Below the pieces are notes generated by a model. That model did not search any database and was not told the DNA's origin. It saw only the letters and a list, made by a program, of their open reading frames with translations. A stretch of 39,093 nt of DNA, taken from an archaeon (GTDB lineage: Archaea > Nanobdellota > Nanobdellia > Woesearchaeales > GW2011-AR9). Each line of letters begins with the position of its first letter. The stretch's first letter is position 1. The position numbers and the translations under genes are program-made. This document shows, piece after piece, positions 7,205-16,412 of this stretch. Location: the NCBI GenBank assembly GCA_018696395.1, contig JABHQR010000017.1, positions 1 through 39,093 of the forward strand. The letters run 5' to 3'.

Positions 7205-10200
7205 GTGGCAGAAGATATTATAATTGAAAATTTAAATTCAAAACCAAAAAAAGAAGAAAAACAAGAACTTAATGTTCAAGATTCTAACAATGTTGTAATT
7301 GAAGGATTAGATAATTCAAATGAAAATCATGATGTAAATTTAGAACAAAACAATCCAAAAATCAAAATTGATTCCAATCAAGAAAATATTTCAGAACAGC
7401 CTAAAATTGAAGTAGTTGAATCTGGAACTTCTAGGCATTTTAAAGAAGAAGATGAAAAAGATGATATTTTTGGTGAAAAAAATGTTGATGATGATTTTTC
7501 ATTTGATTTTTCTGAAATAAAAAATAAATTGAAAAATTTATTTTCAAAAAATGTTACTGAAAAAGATACAACTTCAACAGATATCAAGAAAGAAGAATCT
7601 GACCTTTCATTCGATTTTACAAAAATAAAAACTTTTGCTAAAACTAATTACAAATGGTTAATTCCACTTTTATGTATTTTATTTGTAATGTCAGTTTCTA
7701 TGTATCTTAGGGTAATGCCTTTGTCAATGCCAATTGCAGAACAATGGGCAGAAGATACAGTGATGAACTTTTATCAAAATCAAATCGGTGGCAGTGTTGT
7801 AGAACAATATCCTAACCTTCCAGAAGCCAATCTTAATGCTTTAATTCAGCAAGAGTTGACAACGTTTTTGGAGGATAATAGTGCGCAGATTGATTCAGAC
7901 ATTGCTTCGTTAGCTGAACAATATCGTAATCAATACAAAAACAGTGATGGGACTTTATACTTGTTAGGTTTAGATCCTTGGCATTATATGAGTCAAACTG
8001 GGTATATTTTAGAGAATGATTATCCTGGGACTTCTATAAGTGAAGAAGGGGAATTTATTGATGATTATAGGTTAGCCCCATTGGGTGTAAGTGGGGAATT
8101 GAATTTTCATGTGTGGTTTGGAACTTTATTACACAAAGTGTTAAATATTTTTTCAGTGTTACCTATAATGTTTACATTTTTCTTTGTGGGGGTAATTTTT
8201 TCAGCGTTAGCAGTTATTCCTGCTTTCTTTATTGGAAAAAGAATTACTGGAAATAATGTTGGTGGGTTTTTTACTTCTTTACTAATTGCAGTTTCTGCAT
8301 ATTTTGTTCAAAGAACAACTGGTGAAAGTTCAGATACTGACGTTTATACTGTCTTTTTCCCATTACTTATTACTTGGCTTTTTTTAGAAGCTTTTGAAGC
8401 TGAAAATTTGAAGAAAAAATTAGGTTTAATTTCTCTCGCAGGTTTAGTAACAGGAATTTTTAGTTTTGCTTGGACTGGCTGGTGGTATGTATTTGATTTT
8501 ATAATTGCAACAATCAGTTTATATTTAATCTATTTAGCAGTTATTAACTTTAAAAATATTAAAGAATTTGTTAAAACTAATGATTTTTTAAGTTTAATTT
8601 ATTTAGCTATTACTTATGTTTTCACTTCAGCAATCTTTGTAAGTTTATTTAATTCATTTAGTTTATTTACAAACTCTGTATTTGGACCTTTTAATTTTAT
8701 AAGATTAAAAGAAGTAGCAGTAACTTCAGTTTGGCCAGAAATTTATACTACTATTGCTGAACTTAATGTTGCTCCTTTTTCTCAAGTAATCGGTTTATTA
8801 GGTGGGAAATTACTGTTTGTTCTAGCGATTTTAGGTGTTTTATTAATTATTTTCACTAAAAATAAAAAAGGTGAAAGAAATATTGAAGTTGCAATATTTT
8901 TAACTATTTGGTTCATTGCTTCATTTTATGCAACAACTAAAGGGGTAAGATTTGTTTTACAAGCAACACCTGTATTAGCTATTGGGTTAGGTGCATTTAT
9001 GGGAATTACTTGGGATTATGCAACTAAGTGGGTTAATAAAGAATTGAAATTAAACAAATTACTTGCAAGTTCAACAATATTTTTAATTTTAATGTTGTTA
9101 ATGATTCAACCGATTCAAGCAGGTTATGCTTCAGCATATAGTTCAGTACCTTCAATGAATGATGGGTGGTTTGACACTCTTGAAAAAATTAAGTATGAAG
9201 CACCAGAAGATATCATTATTACTTCTTGGTGGGATTTTGGTTATTGGTTTAGGGCTATTGCAGACAGGCCTGTAACATTTGATGGTGGTACTCAAGTTGG
9301 CCATGGCGCATACTGGGTTGGTCAATCACTTTTAACCGACAATGAACAGACAACTGCTGGGATTTTAAGAATGTTAAATTGTGGTCAGAATACTGCTTTT
9401 GAAGAACTTGATTTAATTATTGATAATACTGCAACTTCTGTTAAAATTATTGAAGAGATAATTCTTTTAAGTGATACTGAAGCGAAACAATTTTTAACAA
9501 ATGATTATAGTTTAACTGATGAAGAAGCAGAAAATGTTTTATCATACACTCATTGTGATGCTCCAACAGATTATTACATTACTTCTAGTGATATGGTAAG
9601 TAAAGCTGGTGTTTGGGGTCATTTTGGTAGTTGGAATTTTGAAAAAGCTATGATTTATCAAGATATTAATGGTCTTACTCAAAATGATGCAATTAATTAT
9701 TTGATGGAAAATTATGGTATGTCTGAGGAAGATGCAGATCAAACTTATTATGAAGTTCAAACAACTGATGCAGATTATTGGATCTCTGGATGGCCATCAT
9801 ATTATTCATCATTATATTCTTGTGATAATGGTGATGAAGAAAATATTTTGATATGTTCAATGAATACTGTTCAGGGTGCAATGTCATTTGAAATAGATTT
9901 AATTACGATGGATACAATAGTTTATTCAAATTCAGAAACTAATCTTCATCCAGATACTTTAGTTTATGCTGATGAAAACGGTTTGAATGAATTGGTGTTT
10001 GAAAATAATACTATTGGGATGTCGTTGATTCTTATTCCATCAAGTTCTGGTGACTCTTATTCAGCATTAGTTTCAGATCCATTATTAGCATACAGTACTT
10101 TTACCAAATTATTTTATTTTGATGGGCATGGAACAATTTGTTTTACCCAATTTGATGAAACTGAACAATTTACTGGTGGGAAAATTTCAACATGGATTGT

Positions 10201-10642
10201 TGATTATGAATGTCAGCAAGAAAATGAAGTTTTAATGCAACCAGTAGGTACTACAACGACAGAAGATACTTCTGATGATACTGATGTGGTTGATGATTCA
10301 ACTGATATTGATAGTGGTCTTGAAAGTATTGGGACCGTAAGTGAAATGGTAGAAGCATCACACATTTTAATTATGACAGATACCAGGACAGATGAAGAAG
10401 CATTAGAATTAATAGGTTCTATCCTAGGGACTGTTACTGCAGAAACTTTTGCTGATTATGCTGAAGAATATTCAGAAGGTCCTTCTTCAGTTAATGGTGG
10501 TGAATTGGGTTGGTTTGGTAAAGGTCAAATGGTTTCAGAATTTGAAGATGCAGCATTTGCATTAGAAATTGGCGAAATTTCTGAGATAGTAGAAACTCAA
10601 TTTGGTTATCATTTGATTTATGTTAGTAACAAAACTGGTTAA
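7205..10642 (+). CDS. aglB: AglB oligosaccharyltransferase with C-terminal parvulin domain
   Basis: STT3/AglB enzymes transfer a lipid-linked glycan to Asn in N-X-S/T on the outer face of the membrane. Family motifs are all present: DPWHY (D257, first acidic motif), DTD at 377-379 (second acidic motif), TIAE at 516-519 (external loop 5), WWDFG at 675-679 (acceptor binding) and the DxxK motif DMVSK at 796-800. About a dozen membrane segments lie between 150 and 640. Two parts are unusual. Residues 1-145 form an acidic, hydrophilic, presumably cytoplasmic extension. Residues about 1048-1145, after an Asp/Thr-rich linker, form a parvulin-type prolyl isomerase domain with ASHIL at 1051, GGELGWFGKGQMV at 1098-1110 and FGYHLIYV at 1133. 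It sits outside the cell if the AglB C-terminal domain does. Start is GTG 7205 with its own SD. Confidence 0.95.
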   Translation: MAEDIIIENLNSKPKKEEKQELNVQDSNNVVIEGLDNSNENHDVNLEQNNPKIKIDSNQENISEQPKIEVVESGTSRHFKEEDEKDDIFGEKNVDDDFSFDFSEIKNKLKNLFSKNVTEKDTTSTDIKKEESDLSFDFTKIKTFAKTNYKWLIPLLCILFVMSVSMYLRVMPLSMPIAEQWAEDTVMNFYQNQIGGSVVEQYPNLPEANLNALIQQELTTFLEDNSAQIDSDIASLAEQYRNQYKNSDGTLYLLGLDPWHYMSQTGYILENDYPGTSISEEGEFIDDYRLAPLGVSGELNFHVWFGTLLHKVLNIFSVLPIMFTFFFVGVIFSALAVIPAFFIGKRITGNNVGGFFTSLLIAVSAYFVQRTTGESSDTDVYTVFFPLLITWLFLEAFEAENLKKKLGLISLAGLVTGIFSFAWTGWWYVFDFIIATISLYLIYLAVINFKNIKEFVKTNDFLSLIYLAITYVFTSAIFVSLFNSFSLFTNSVFGPFNFIRLKEVAVTSVWPEIYTTIAELNVAPFSQVIGLLGGKLLFVLAILGVLLIIFTKNKKGERNIEVAIFLTIWFIASFYATTKGVRFVLQATPVLAIGLGAFMGITWDYATKWVNKELKLNKLLASSTIFLILMLLMIQPIQAGYASAYSSVPSMNDGWFDTLEKIKYEAPEDIIITSWWDFGYWFRAIADRPVTFDGGTQVGHGAYWVGQSLLTDNEQTTAGILRMLNCGQNTAFEELDLIIDNTATSVKIIEEIILLSDTEAKQFLTNDYSLTDEEAENVLSYTHCDAPTDYYITSSDMVSKAGVWGHFGSWNFEKAMIYQDINGLTQNDAINYLMENYGMSEEDADQTYYEVQTTDADYWISGWPSYYSSLYSCDNGDEENILICSMNTVQGAMSFEIDLITMDTIVYSNSETNLHPDTLVYADENGLNELVFENNTIGMSLILIPSSSGDSYSALVSDPLLAYSTFTKLFYFDGHGTICFTQFDETEQFTGGKISTWIVDYECQQENEVLMQPVGTTTTEDTSDDTDVVDDSTDIDSGLESIGTVSEMVEASHILIMTDTRTDEEALELIGSILGTVTAETFADYAEEYSEGPSSVNGGELGWFGKGQMVSEFEDAAFALEIGEISEIVETQFGYHLIYVSNKTG

Positions 10643-10682
10643 TTACTTTAATCAGTTAATTTTATTAATAAATAAATTTTTA

Positions 10683-10690
10683 TTTTTTTT
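10683..10690 (+). terminator. Poly-T terminator after aglB
   Basis: A run of eight T residues 41 nt after the aglB stop codon in an AT-rich spacer; a likely intrinsic terminator. Confidence 0.45.
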
Positions 10691-10743
10691 ATAATTAAAA
10701 AGAAGAGTTAAGGTTAACATAATTAGTCAAGAATTGGTGTTAA

Positions 10744-12543
10744 ATGTTAAATAAACAATTTGAAAAATTAAAAAGTAAAATCAAAAATTTTACTTGGCAA
10801 GATTGGTCATTAATATTTTTAATTTTGGTAGTTTTTACTTTTTATTTTGGTTTAATGTCTAATCTAGAACATTTACCTAGCCCTATTTTTGGTGGTGATT
10901 ATTATCGAGATAGGGGTTTTGTTCAAAATATTATTGAAGGGAATCCTATCTGGTCAGATGGTTTTTATCTTAATGAAATACAATATTATCCTTATTTAGT
11001 TTTTGTAATGGAAGCTTTTATTGTTATGTTAACTGGTTTGAGTGTTGATACTGTGTTTCTATTTTTTCCTTTATTAGCTTTAATATTGTCGGCAATATCT
11101 TGGTATATGCTTGGAAAAACTTTATTCAAAAATAAAACTTTGGCGTTAACTACTGTGTTTGCTATGTTTGCTATAATGTTTTTCTATCCCTTTAAATCTT
11201 CTTCAATGGGTTATTTAGTATTAATACCTCTATTTTTTCACTTTTGGATTAAATATGAAATTAATTTTAAGAGAAGTTATGCCATTTGGGCAGGTATCAT
11301 TTTAGGTTTAATATCTCATGTACATGGTGGTCGGTTTTTAGCTACTTTCGGAACTGTGGGTTTAGTTATCCTTTATTTGTTCTTTAAAGATTGTTACAAA
11401 CAAAAGAAAGAGTTAGGTATTAAAAATAGTTTGATAAGTAATCTGGTGAATTACTTTAAAAAATATTATTTAATAATCTTAATTGCAGTTGGTATTTCAA
11501 TGATTTATTTCTTACCATTAATAATCAAATATAATTTTCATTCAGTAAACAATGTTACAGTTTGGGGGGATACTAGTGTTGAGTATTTGGGGTTAAGTTG
11601 GGCTTTAAATTCAATAAAATCAATGTTTTTTAACACTGGCAATTTGTTCTATCTAATAACTGGATTAATTTCATTATTGGGTTTTTTAATTTTATTATTT
11701 TCAAAGAAAAGTAAAGAACTTTCATTTATTCCTCTTTTATTTATTTCTAATTTTATTGTATTAGAACATCATTTAATTACTAGGCCTTTAATGGATTATT
11801 GGTTTAATCCTTCTAAATTGTATCTGTTGGGTTTTTTCATGCCAGTATTTTTTGTTGTAGGGGTTATTTTTATTGCAAAACAGATACTCAAAAAAATTAA
11901 TTATAATCATGTTGCAATAGGGATAATAATTTTATTATTAATTCCTAGCATCTATTTGAAATATGATGGTTTCTCTGAAAGCCAATGGGTATTATATGGG
12001 ATGGAAGAAAGTGAATATATTGATGAGTTATACTATTTAGGTGATTGGATGTCATCACATGTTACTAACTATGAAACAATATTAAGTAATGATGAAACTG
12101 GATTTATGTTAGCGATGGTATCTGGTAAAAAAGTAATGTTAACAAGACGTACACATGCAAGTTATTTTATTGATATTGATCAAAGAATTGCTGAAGCTTC
12201 GGTTGCAATGTATGGTGATAATCTTAATGAAACATTAAGGGTATTAAATGAGTATGATGTCAATTATTTATATTTAGATACTTACCTTTTATCATCTCCA
12301 ATGAGGGTTAGGCCAGATTTAGCAGAATATTTGGATGATTATAATATTGAGTATGAAGAAGTTTATGATCGGTATGATGTGGCAGTTCCACCAGAATCAG
12401 CTTATATGCAAGATTTACTTTTAATATCTCCTCTGAATATTACTGAAACTTTTTTGGATTTATGGGATAAAGTTTATGTTGTTGAAGTTGAAGGTAGTGT
12501 TGTTGCAGAAATGTATGAATTAAAAGAAGAGTATCAGAATTAA
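10744..12543 (+). CDS. GT-C-like multi-pass membrane protein, 599 aa
   Basis: About 11-12 hydrophobic segments follow a short basic cytoplasmic start. The first extracytoplasmic loop contains FGGDYYRDRG (D52, R55, D56), an acidic motif placed as in GT-C glycosyltransferases that use polyprenyl-phosphate sugars. A soluble C-terminal part of about 190 residues follows the last membrane segment, again as in GT-C enzymes. The likely role is a membrane glycosyltransferase acting on the S-layer glycan, given aglB upstream and glycan genes downstream. The exact family and substrate are not recognised. GGTG at 10736-10739 lies just before the ATG. Only 53 nt separate its stop codon from the preferred start of the next gene. 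Confidence 0.7.
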   Translation: MLNKQFEKLKSKIKNFTWQDWSLIFLILVVFTFYFGLMSNLEHLPSPIFGGDYYRDRGFVQNIIEGNPIWSDGFYLNEIQYYPYLVFVMEAFIVMLTGLSVDTVFLFFPLLALILSAISWYMLGKTLFKNKTLALTTVFAMFAIMFFYPFKSSSMGYLVLIPLFFHFWIKYEINFKRSYAIWAGIILGLISHVHGGRFLATFGTVGLVILYLFFKDCYKQKKELGIKNSLISNLVNYFKKYYLIILIAVGISMIYFLPLIIKYNFHSVNNVTVWGDTSVEYLGLSWALNSIKSMFFNTGNLFYLITGLISLLGFLILLFSKKSKELSFIPLLFISNFIVLEHHLITRPLMDYWFNPSKLYLLGFFMPVFFVVGVIFIAKQILKKINYNHVAIGIIILLLIPSIYLKYDGFSESQWVLYGMEESEYIDELYYLGDWMSSHVTNYETILSNDETGFMLAMVSGKKVMLTRRTHASYFIDIDQRIAEASVAMYGDNLNETLRVLNEYDVNYLYLDTYLLSSPMRVRPDLAEYLDDYNIEYEEVYDRYDVAVPPESAYMQDLLLISPLNITETFLDLWDKVYVVEVEGSVVAEMYELKEEYQN

Positions 12544-12596
12544 AAAAATGTGGGGAAGATGCCCTTATGTTGATTAATAGGGGTGTTATGTTTAAA

Positions 12597-13538
12597 ATGA
12601 AAAAAATTGTTATCACTGGTGCAACTGGGTTGGTTGGATTTAATCTGTTAAGTATTATTGATGGGGATAAATATAATATTATTGCAATAGATAAAAATAA
12701 AAATAATCTGAAATTGGGAAAAAAATTGTTTCCCAAAGTTAATTTTGTCCATGCTGATCTATCTGAAATAGATGACTCTTGGATTGATTTAATTAAAGAA
12801 TCTGATTGTGTGATCTCTTTACATGCTCAAATTTCTTCTCCTCAAAAAGACCCTTACATTAAAAATAACGTTGGTGCTACTAAAAATTTAATTAAAGTAT
12901 GTGAAAAAAATAAAGTTAATAATTTTATATATTTCAGTTCTTCTGTAGTTATCTCTGTTGCTGATGATCATTATACTAACACTAAAAGAGACGGGGAAAA
13001 TTTAGTTAAAAATTCTAATTTAAATTATACTATTCTTCGTCCACCTTTGATGTATGGCTGTTTTGATGTTAAACATTTAGGATTCATGGCAAAATTGATG
13101 GATGTTAGCCCTATTTTTCCAGTGCCAGGGTCTGGAAAGTATATGCGCCAACCATTATATGTTTTAGATATTTGTAAAATTGTTTTAAAAATAATTGAAC
13201 TAGAACCAGAAAATAAGATTTATAATATCATTGGCAAAGAAAAAATTAACTTCATTGATTTGTTAAAGATAATTGCTCAAGAAAGAAAAATGAAAAGATT
13301 ATTTTTTAAAATTCCAATTCCTGTGTTTCTTTTTTTACTAAAAATATTTGGGTTGTTAACCAGTAAAAAACCTTTTGTACCTGAACAATTAACTGCTTTA
13401 ATGGCTGGAGATGATTTTCCACTGAGTAATTGGGAAGAAACATTTAAAATAAAGTATACTCCTTTTAGAGAAGCAATTAAAGAAACAATTAATTCAGAAT
13501 ATTATCCTTATCGAAAAAAGATGATTAAAACAAAATGA
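12597..13538 (+). CDS. Extended SDR, NAD-dependent sugar epimerase/dehydratase family
   Basis: The Rossmann motif TGATGLVG begins seven residues after Met at 12597, followed by acidic patches for NAD binding. A downstream HYTNTK carries the catalytic YxxxK, and SSSV provides the Ser. The frame can be extended to ATG 12567 or 12588, but 12597 gives the normal N-terminus, and GGGGTG (12580-12585) lies at SD distance. About 313 aa, normal for extended SDRs. It probably modifies a nucleotide- or lipid-linked sugar. Its stop overlaps the next start by four bases (ATGA), so it is translationally coupled to the FAD oxidoreductase. The substrate cannot be read from the sequence. Confidence 0.85.
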   Translation: MKKIVITGATGLVGFNLLSIIDGDKYNIIAIDKNKNNLKLGKKLFPKVNFVHADLSEIDDSWIDLIKESDCVISLHAQISSPQKDPYIKNNVGATKNLIKVCEKNKVNNFIYFSSSVVISVADDHYTNTKRDGENLVKNSNLNYTILRPPLMYGCFDVKHLGFMAKLMDVSPIFPVPGSGKYMRQPLYVLDICKIVLKIIELEPENKIYNIIGKEKINFIDLLKIIAQERKMKRLFFKIPIPVFLFLLKIFGLLTSKKPFVPEQLTALMAGDDFPLSNWEETFKIKYTPFREAIKETINSEYYPYRKKMIKTK

Positions 13539-14800
13539 AAAAGAAATTAATTATATTAGGCGGTGGATTGTCTGGTTTAGCGGCAGCAGAAAAATTATCT
13601 TTGAAGTATGATATAACAATAATCGAAGCAGCACCTTTTTTAGGAGGTTTAGCGTCTAATTTTGAAAAAGATGGTAAGTTTATACCAAGATATTATCATC
13701 ACATAATTAAAAGTAATAAAACTACACAAGAATATGTTAAAAATTTTGGTGAAGTGGATTCTAAAAAATTAAAATGGCAAAAAATTAAAATTGCGATAGG
13801 ATTTAAATCAAAATTGTTTAATATTAGCGAAATACTTGGTCTTTTGAAATTTAACTATCTTAATTTGTTTGAAAAGTTTAGATTTGGAACATTTGGGTTA
13901 TACACTCTTTTTTTAATGAATCCAGATAACATTGATGAAAATTTAGACGCTGAGAAGTGGTTGAACAAATATGCTGGGAAAAATGTTACTAAGAAAATTT
14001 TTCATAATTTATATTCTAGAAATAAATTTAATATTCCTTTAAGTAGGATCTCTGCAAAACAATTTGCTAATAGGTTATTTGAAAAAGAAATTTATGATTA
14101 TTTTACTTTTCCAGAAGGTGGTTATCAGAAGATGATTGATAACCTTCAGTCAAAAATTGAATTAAGTGGGGGAAAGATTATGTTAAGTACTAAGCCAGAT
14201 TCAATTGATTTAATTGAAAAAATCATGAAAATTGATGGTAAGGAGATTAAGTATGACCTTTTGATTAATAGTATTCCTTTCCAAGAATTTGTGCCTATCA
14301 CTAAAGGTCTCCCTGAAGAATTTAAAAACCAAATTTTAAAGATTAAATATTGTCCCGCAGTTAGTATCTGTTTTGCAACTGAGCAATTTCTTGATAAAAA
14401 AAATTATTGGATTAATTTGTTTGATGAAAGAGCACATATCGTTATGCAACATTCAATCCTTAATGATACTTATAGTGAAAAAATTAGTTGGTGTCTTAGG
14501 TATGGTGGAAGTGAAGAGGATTTAGAATTAAGTGAAGAACAGATTAAACAAGATTATACTGAAGTTGTGAAAAAATACTTTCCTCAATGTAAAATTAATT
14601 GGGTAAAGGTAATGAGAACAAAATATGGTGAGCCAATTTATGACATTGATTATCATAAATATATGCCTGGGTATAAAACCCCTATTGAAGGTCTTTATTT
14701 TACTGGTATTCAGTTAACTCATCCTAAGATCAGGAATATGAACGTGGCATTGGAGTCTGGAGTTAAGGTTGCAGAAATTGTGTTGAATGATAACCAGTAA
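13535..14800 (+). CDS. FAD-dependent oxidoreductase (HemY/amine-oxidase-like)
   Basis: A dinucleotide-binding fold opens the protein (IILGGGLSGLAAAEKL) with Glu at the end of the second strand (IIEAAPFLGGLASNF), and a typical FAD-binding C-terminus (LYFTGIQLTHPKIRNMNVALESG) closes it. This is the arrangement of COG1232 NAD(P)/FAD oxidoreductases (protoporphyrinogen oxidase, UDP-galactopyranose-mutase-like and polysaccharide-locus relatives). Length 421 aa is normal. In glycan clusters such proteins often accompany an SDR and a GT2 enzyme, and here the SDR overlaps it by four bases. A redox step on a sugar or on the polyprenol carrier is plausible, but the substrate is unknown. Confidence 0.82.
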   Translation: MKKKLIILGGGLSGLAAAEKLSLKYDITIIEAAPFLGGLASNFEKDGKFIPRYYHHIIKSNKTTQEYVKNFGEVDSKKLKWQKIKIAIGFKSKLFNISEILGLLKFNYLNLFEKFRFGTFGLYTLFLMNPDNIDENLDAEKWLNKYAGKNVTKKIFHNLYSRNKFNIPLSRISAKQFANRLFEKEIYDYFTFPEGGYQKMIDNLQSKIELSGGKIMLSTKPDSIDLIEKIMKIDGKEIKYDLLINSIPFQEFVPITKGLPEEFKNQILKIKYCPAVSICFATEQFLDKKNYWINLFDERAHIVMQHSILNDTYSEKISWCLRYGGSEEDLELSEEQIKQDYTEVVKKYFPQCKINWVKVMRTKYGEPIYDIDYHKYMPGYKTPIEGLYFTGIQLTHPKIRNMNVALESGVKVAEIVLNDNQ

Positions 14801-14811
14801 ATTGTAAATTA

Positions 14812-14818
14812 TTTTTTT
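14812..14818 (+). terminator. Poly-T terminator after the FAD oxidoreductase gene
   Basis: Seven T residues 11 nt after the stop, followed by further T-rich sequence to about 14838, end the preceding operon before the next promoter. Confidence 0.45.
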
Positions 14819-14871
14819 CATTTATCTATTTTTCTTTTAATGAGTTATGTTTAAGTATATAATTCACAAAT

Positions 14872-14879
14872 TTTATAAG
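14872..14879 (+). promoter_or_regulatory. TATA box of the GT2 gene
   Basis: TTTATAAG is centred 29 nt before ATG 14905, and there is no SD, so the transcript should be leaderless or nearly so. Confidence 0.5.
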
Positions 14880-14904
14880 CAGTATTCTTAAGAATAAGTT
14901 AGTT

Positions 14905-15579
14905 ATGAAAATTTACATAGTTATTGCTGCATTTAATGAAGAAAAGAAAATCTCTTCTGTAATCAAAAACCTTCAAGAAGAAGGTTATAATCACATAATT
15001 GTGGTAGATGATGGTTCTAAAGATAAAACTTATGATCAAGCAAATTCTACTGGTGCAATTGTCCTTAAACATGTTATTAATCGTGGTCAAGGAGCAGCAT
15101 TAAAAACTGGGATTGATTATTCAGTAGATCAAGGGGCAGAAATTTTAGTAACTTTTGATGCTGATGGTCAACATGATGCTAAACAAATTAAAAAATTAAT
15201 TAATCCCCTTATTGAAGAAAAGGCAGAAGTCGTTTTAGGAAGTCGTTTTTTAGATGATAGTTCTAACACTCCACCATTAAGAAAATTTTTTCTTAAAACT
15301 GGGGCTTTTATATTTAGGATAATGTACGGTGTAAAATTAACTGATTCTCATAACGGATTTAGGGCATTATCAAGAAAAGCAGCGCAAGAAATTAATTTAT
15401 CTCAAGATAAAATGGAACATGCTTCTGAAATTGTAGAAGAAATTGGCAAACATAAATTAAAATATCTAGAAGTTCCAGTTACAATTACTTATACAGATTA
15501 TTCTTTACAACATGGTCAAAGAACAAGTAATGCATTTAAAATATTTTTTAAGATGATACTTAAAGCATTTTTGAAATAA
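14905..15579 (+). CDS. GT2 glycosyltransferase, dolichol-phosphate mannose synthase type
   Basis: The GT-A fold shows AAFNEEKKI near the start, VVDDGSKDKT for nucleotide binding and TFDADGQHD with the metal-binding DxD, then SRFLDD. The family (DPM1-like; archaeal AglD/AglJ relatives) moves a sugar from a nucleotide donor onto a polyprenyl phosphate on the cytoplasmic face. At 224 aa it consists of the catalytic domain alone, without C-terminal membrane segments. The product would be the donor for the GT-C enzymes in this window. A T-rich spacer separates it from the flippase-like pair that follows. Confidence 0.88.
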   Translation: MKIYIVIAAFNEEKKISSVIKNLQEEGYNHIIVVDDGSKDKTYDQANSTGAIVLKHVINRGQGAALKTGIDYSVDQGAEILVTFDADGQHDAKQIKKLINPLIEEKAEVVLGSRFLDDSSNTPPLRKFFLKTGAFIFRIMYGVKLTDSHNGFRALSRKAAQEINLSQDKMEHASEIVEEIGKHKLKYLEVPVTITYTDYSLQHGQRTSNAFKIFFKMILKAFLK

Positions 15580-15658
15580 ACCTTTATTTTATAATTCTTA
15601 TTAATCGTGGTAATTAAAATAGGAAGATATATTAACTTTTAACAAATAAGTTGATAAT

Positions 15659-16018
15659 GTGAATAATAATCTTAAAGGAATTATTGGTATGGTTATATGT
15701 ACTTTACTTGTAGCTATTGGTCAGTTTTTTCTTAAGAGGGGGGTTGAAATTTTCAATTTATCATTAATCTCAATAATAACAAATTATTGGTTGATTATTG
15801 GATTATTTATGTATTTTATTGCTTCCATTCTTTTAATTAAAGCTTTAAAATTAGGCGATTTATCAGTGGTGTTTCCTTTCGTTTCTTTAAGTTATGTTTG
15901 GGTGGCAATTGGATCAATGTTAATTCTATCAGAAGTTATGACTTTCATTAATTGGGGGGGAATTTTAAGTATTTTATTAGGGGTATTTTTGTTAGGTAAG
16001 GGTGGTTTAAATGCTTGA
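15659..16018 (+). CDS. Small EamA/SMR-family membrane protein (first of a pair)
   Basis: 119 residues with four hydrophobic helices, the size and pattern of EmrE-like or ArnE/ArnF-like proteins. GDLSVVFPFVSLSYVWVAIGSMLILSE is typical of the third helix region in this superfamily. The start is GTG 15659; the nearby ATG at 15657 is in another frame. A G7 run lies at 15954-15960. It overlaps the next gene by eight bases, so both are probably made together and may form a heterodimer. Lying directly after a dolichol-phosphate-sugar synthase, the pair is a candidate flippase for lipid-linked sugars, like ArnEF for lipid-linked aminoarabinose. Confidence 0.78.
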   Translation: MNNNLKGIIGMVICTLLVAIGQFFLKRGVEIFNLSLISIITNYWLIIGLFMYFIASILLIKALKLGDLSVVFPFVSLSYVWVAIGSMLILSEVMTFINWGGILSILLGVFLLGKGGLNA

Positions 16019-16352
16019 AATGTTATTATTTATTGTAATAATGATAATCAGTACTTTTTTTGGAGCATTAGGTTCACTTAAATTCAAAAGAGCAGCAAAT
16101 AATTCTCAATCTCTCTTTTTTTTAATAAAAAATGTTGATTTTTATATAGGTGGGATCTTATTTTCTATTGCATTTGGAACATATTTGTTGATACTAAATA
16201 AAGGCGATTTATCTTCATTATTTCCTTTAACTTCAATAACTTATGTTTGGACTTGTATCTTATCAGTTAAGTATTTGAAAGAGAAAATGAATTTTATGAA
16301 ATGGTTAGGCATATTTTTTATTATGTTAGGTGTTTTCTTGGTTGCTTTGTAA
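16011..16352 (+). CDS. Small EamA/SMR-family membrane protein (second of a pair)
   Basis: 113 residues and four hydrophobic helices. The third-helix motif NKGDLSSLFPLTSITYVWT aligns by eye with the same region of the preceding protein, so the two are paralogues. The genes overlap by eight bases. Paired SMR proteins work as antiparallel heterodimers in known cases. Here transport of a lipid-linked sugar is the likely job, by context only; a drug-efflux role cannot be excluded from sequence. Confidence 0.78.
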   Translation: MLEMLLFIVIMIISTFFGALGSLKFKRAANNSQSLFFLIKNVDFYIGGILFSIAFGTYLLILNKGDLSSLFPLTSITYVWTCILSVKYLKEKMNFMKWLGIFFIMLGVFLVAL

Positions 16353-16412
16353 TTTTGATCAAATAAAATCTGGAGTTGAATGAACTAAATTAAAATTTAA
16401 TAAAAAAATAAC

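Noticed and set aside
12440-12736. Minus-strand frame of 98 codons with hydrophobic content
   Set aside because: It is antisense to the end of the GT-C-like gene and the start of the SDR; the hydrophobic look comes from complementing AT-rich codons.
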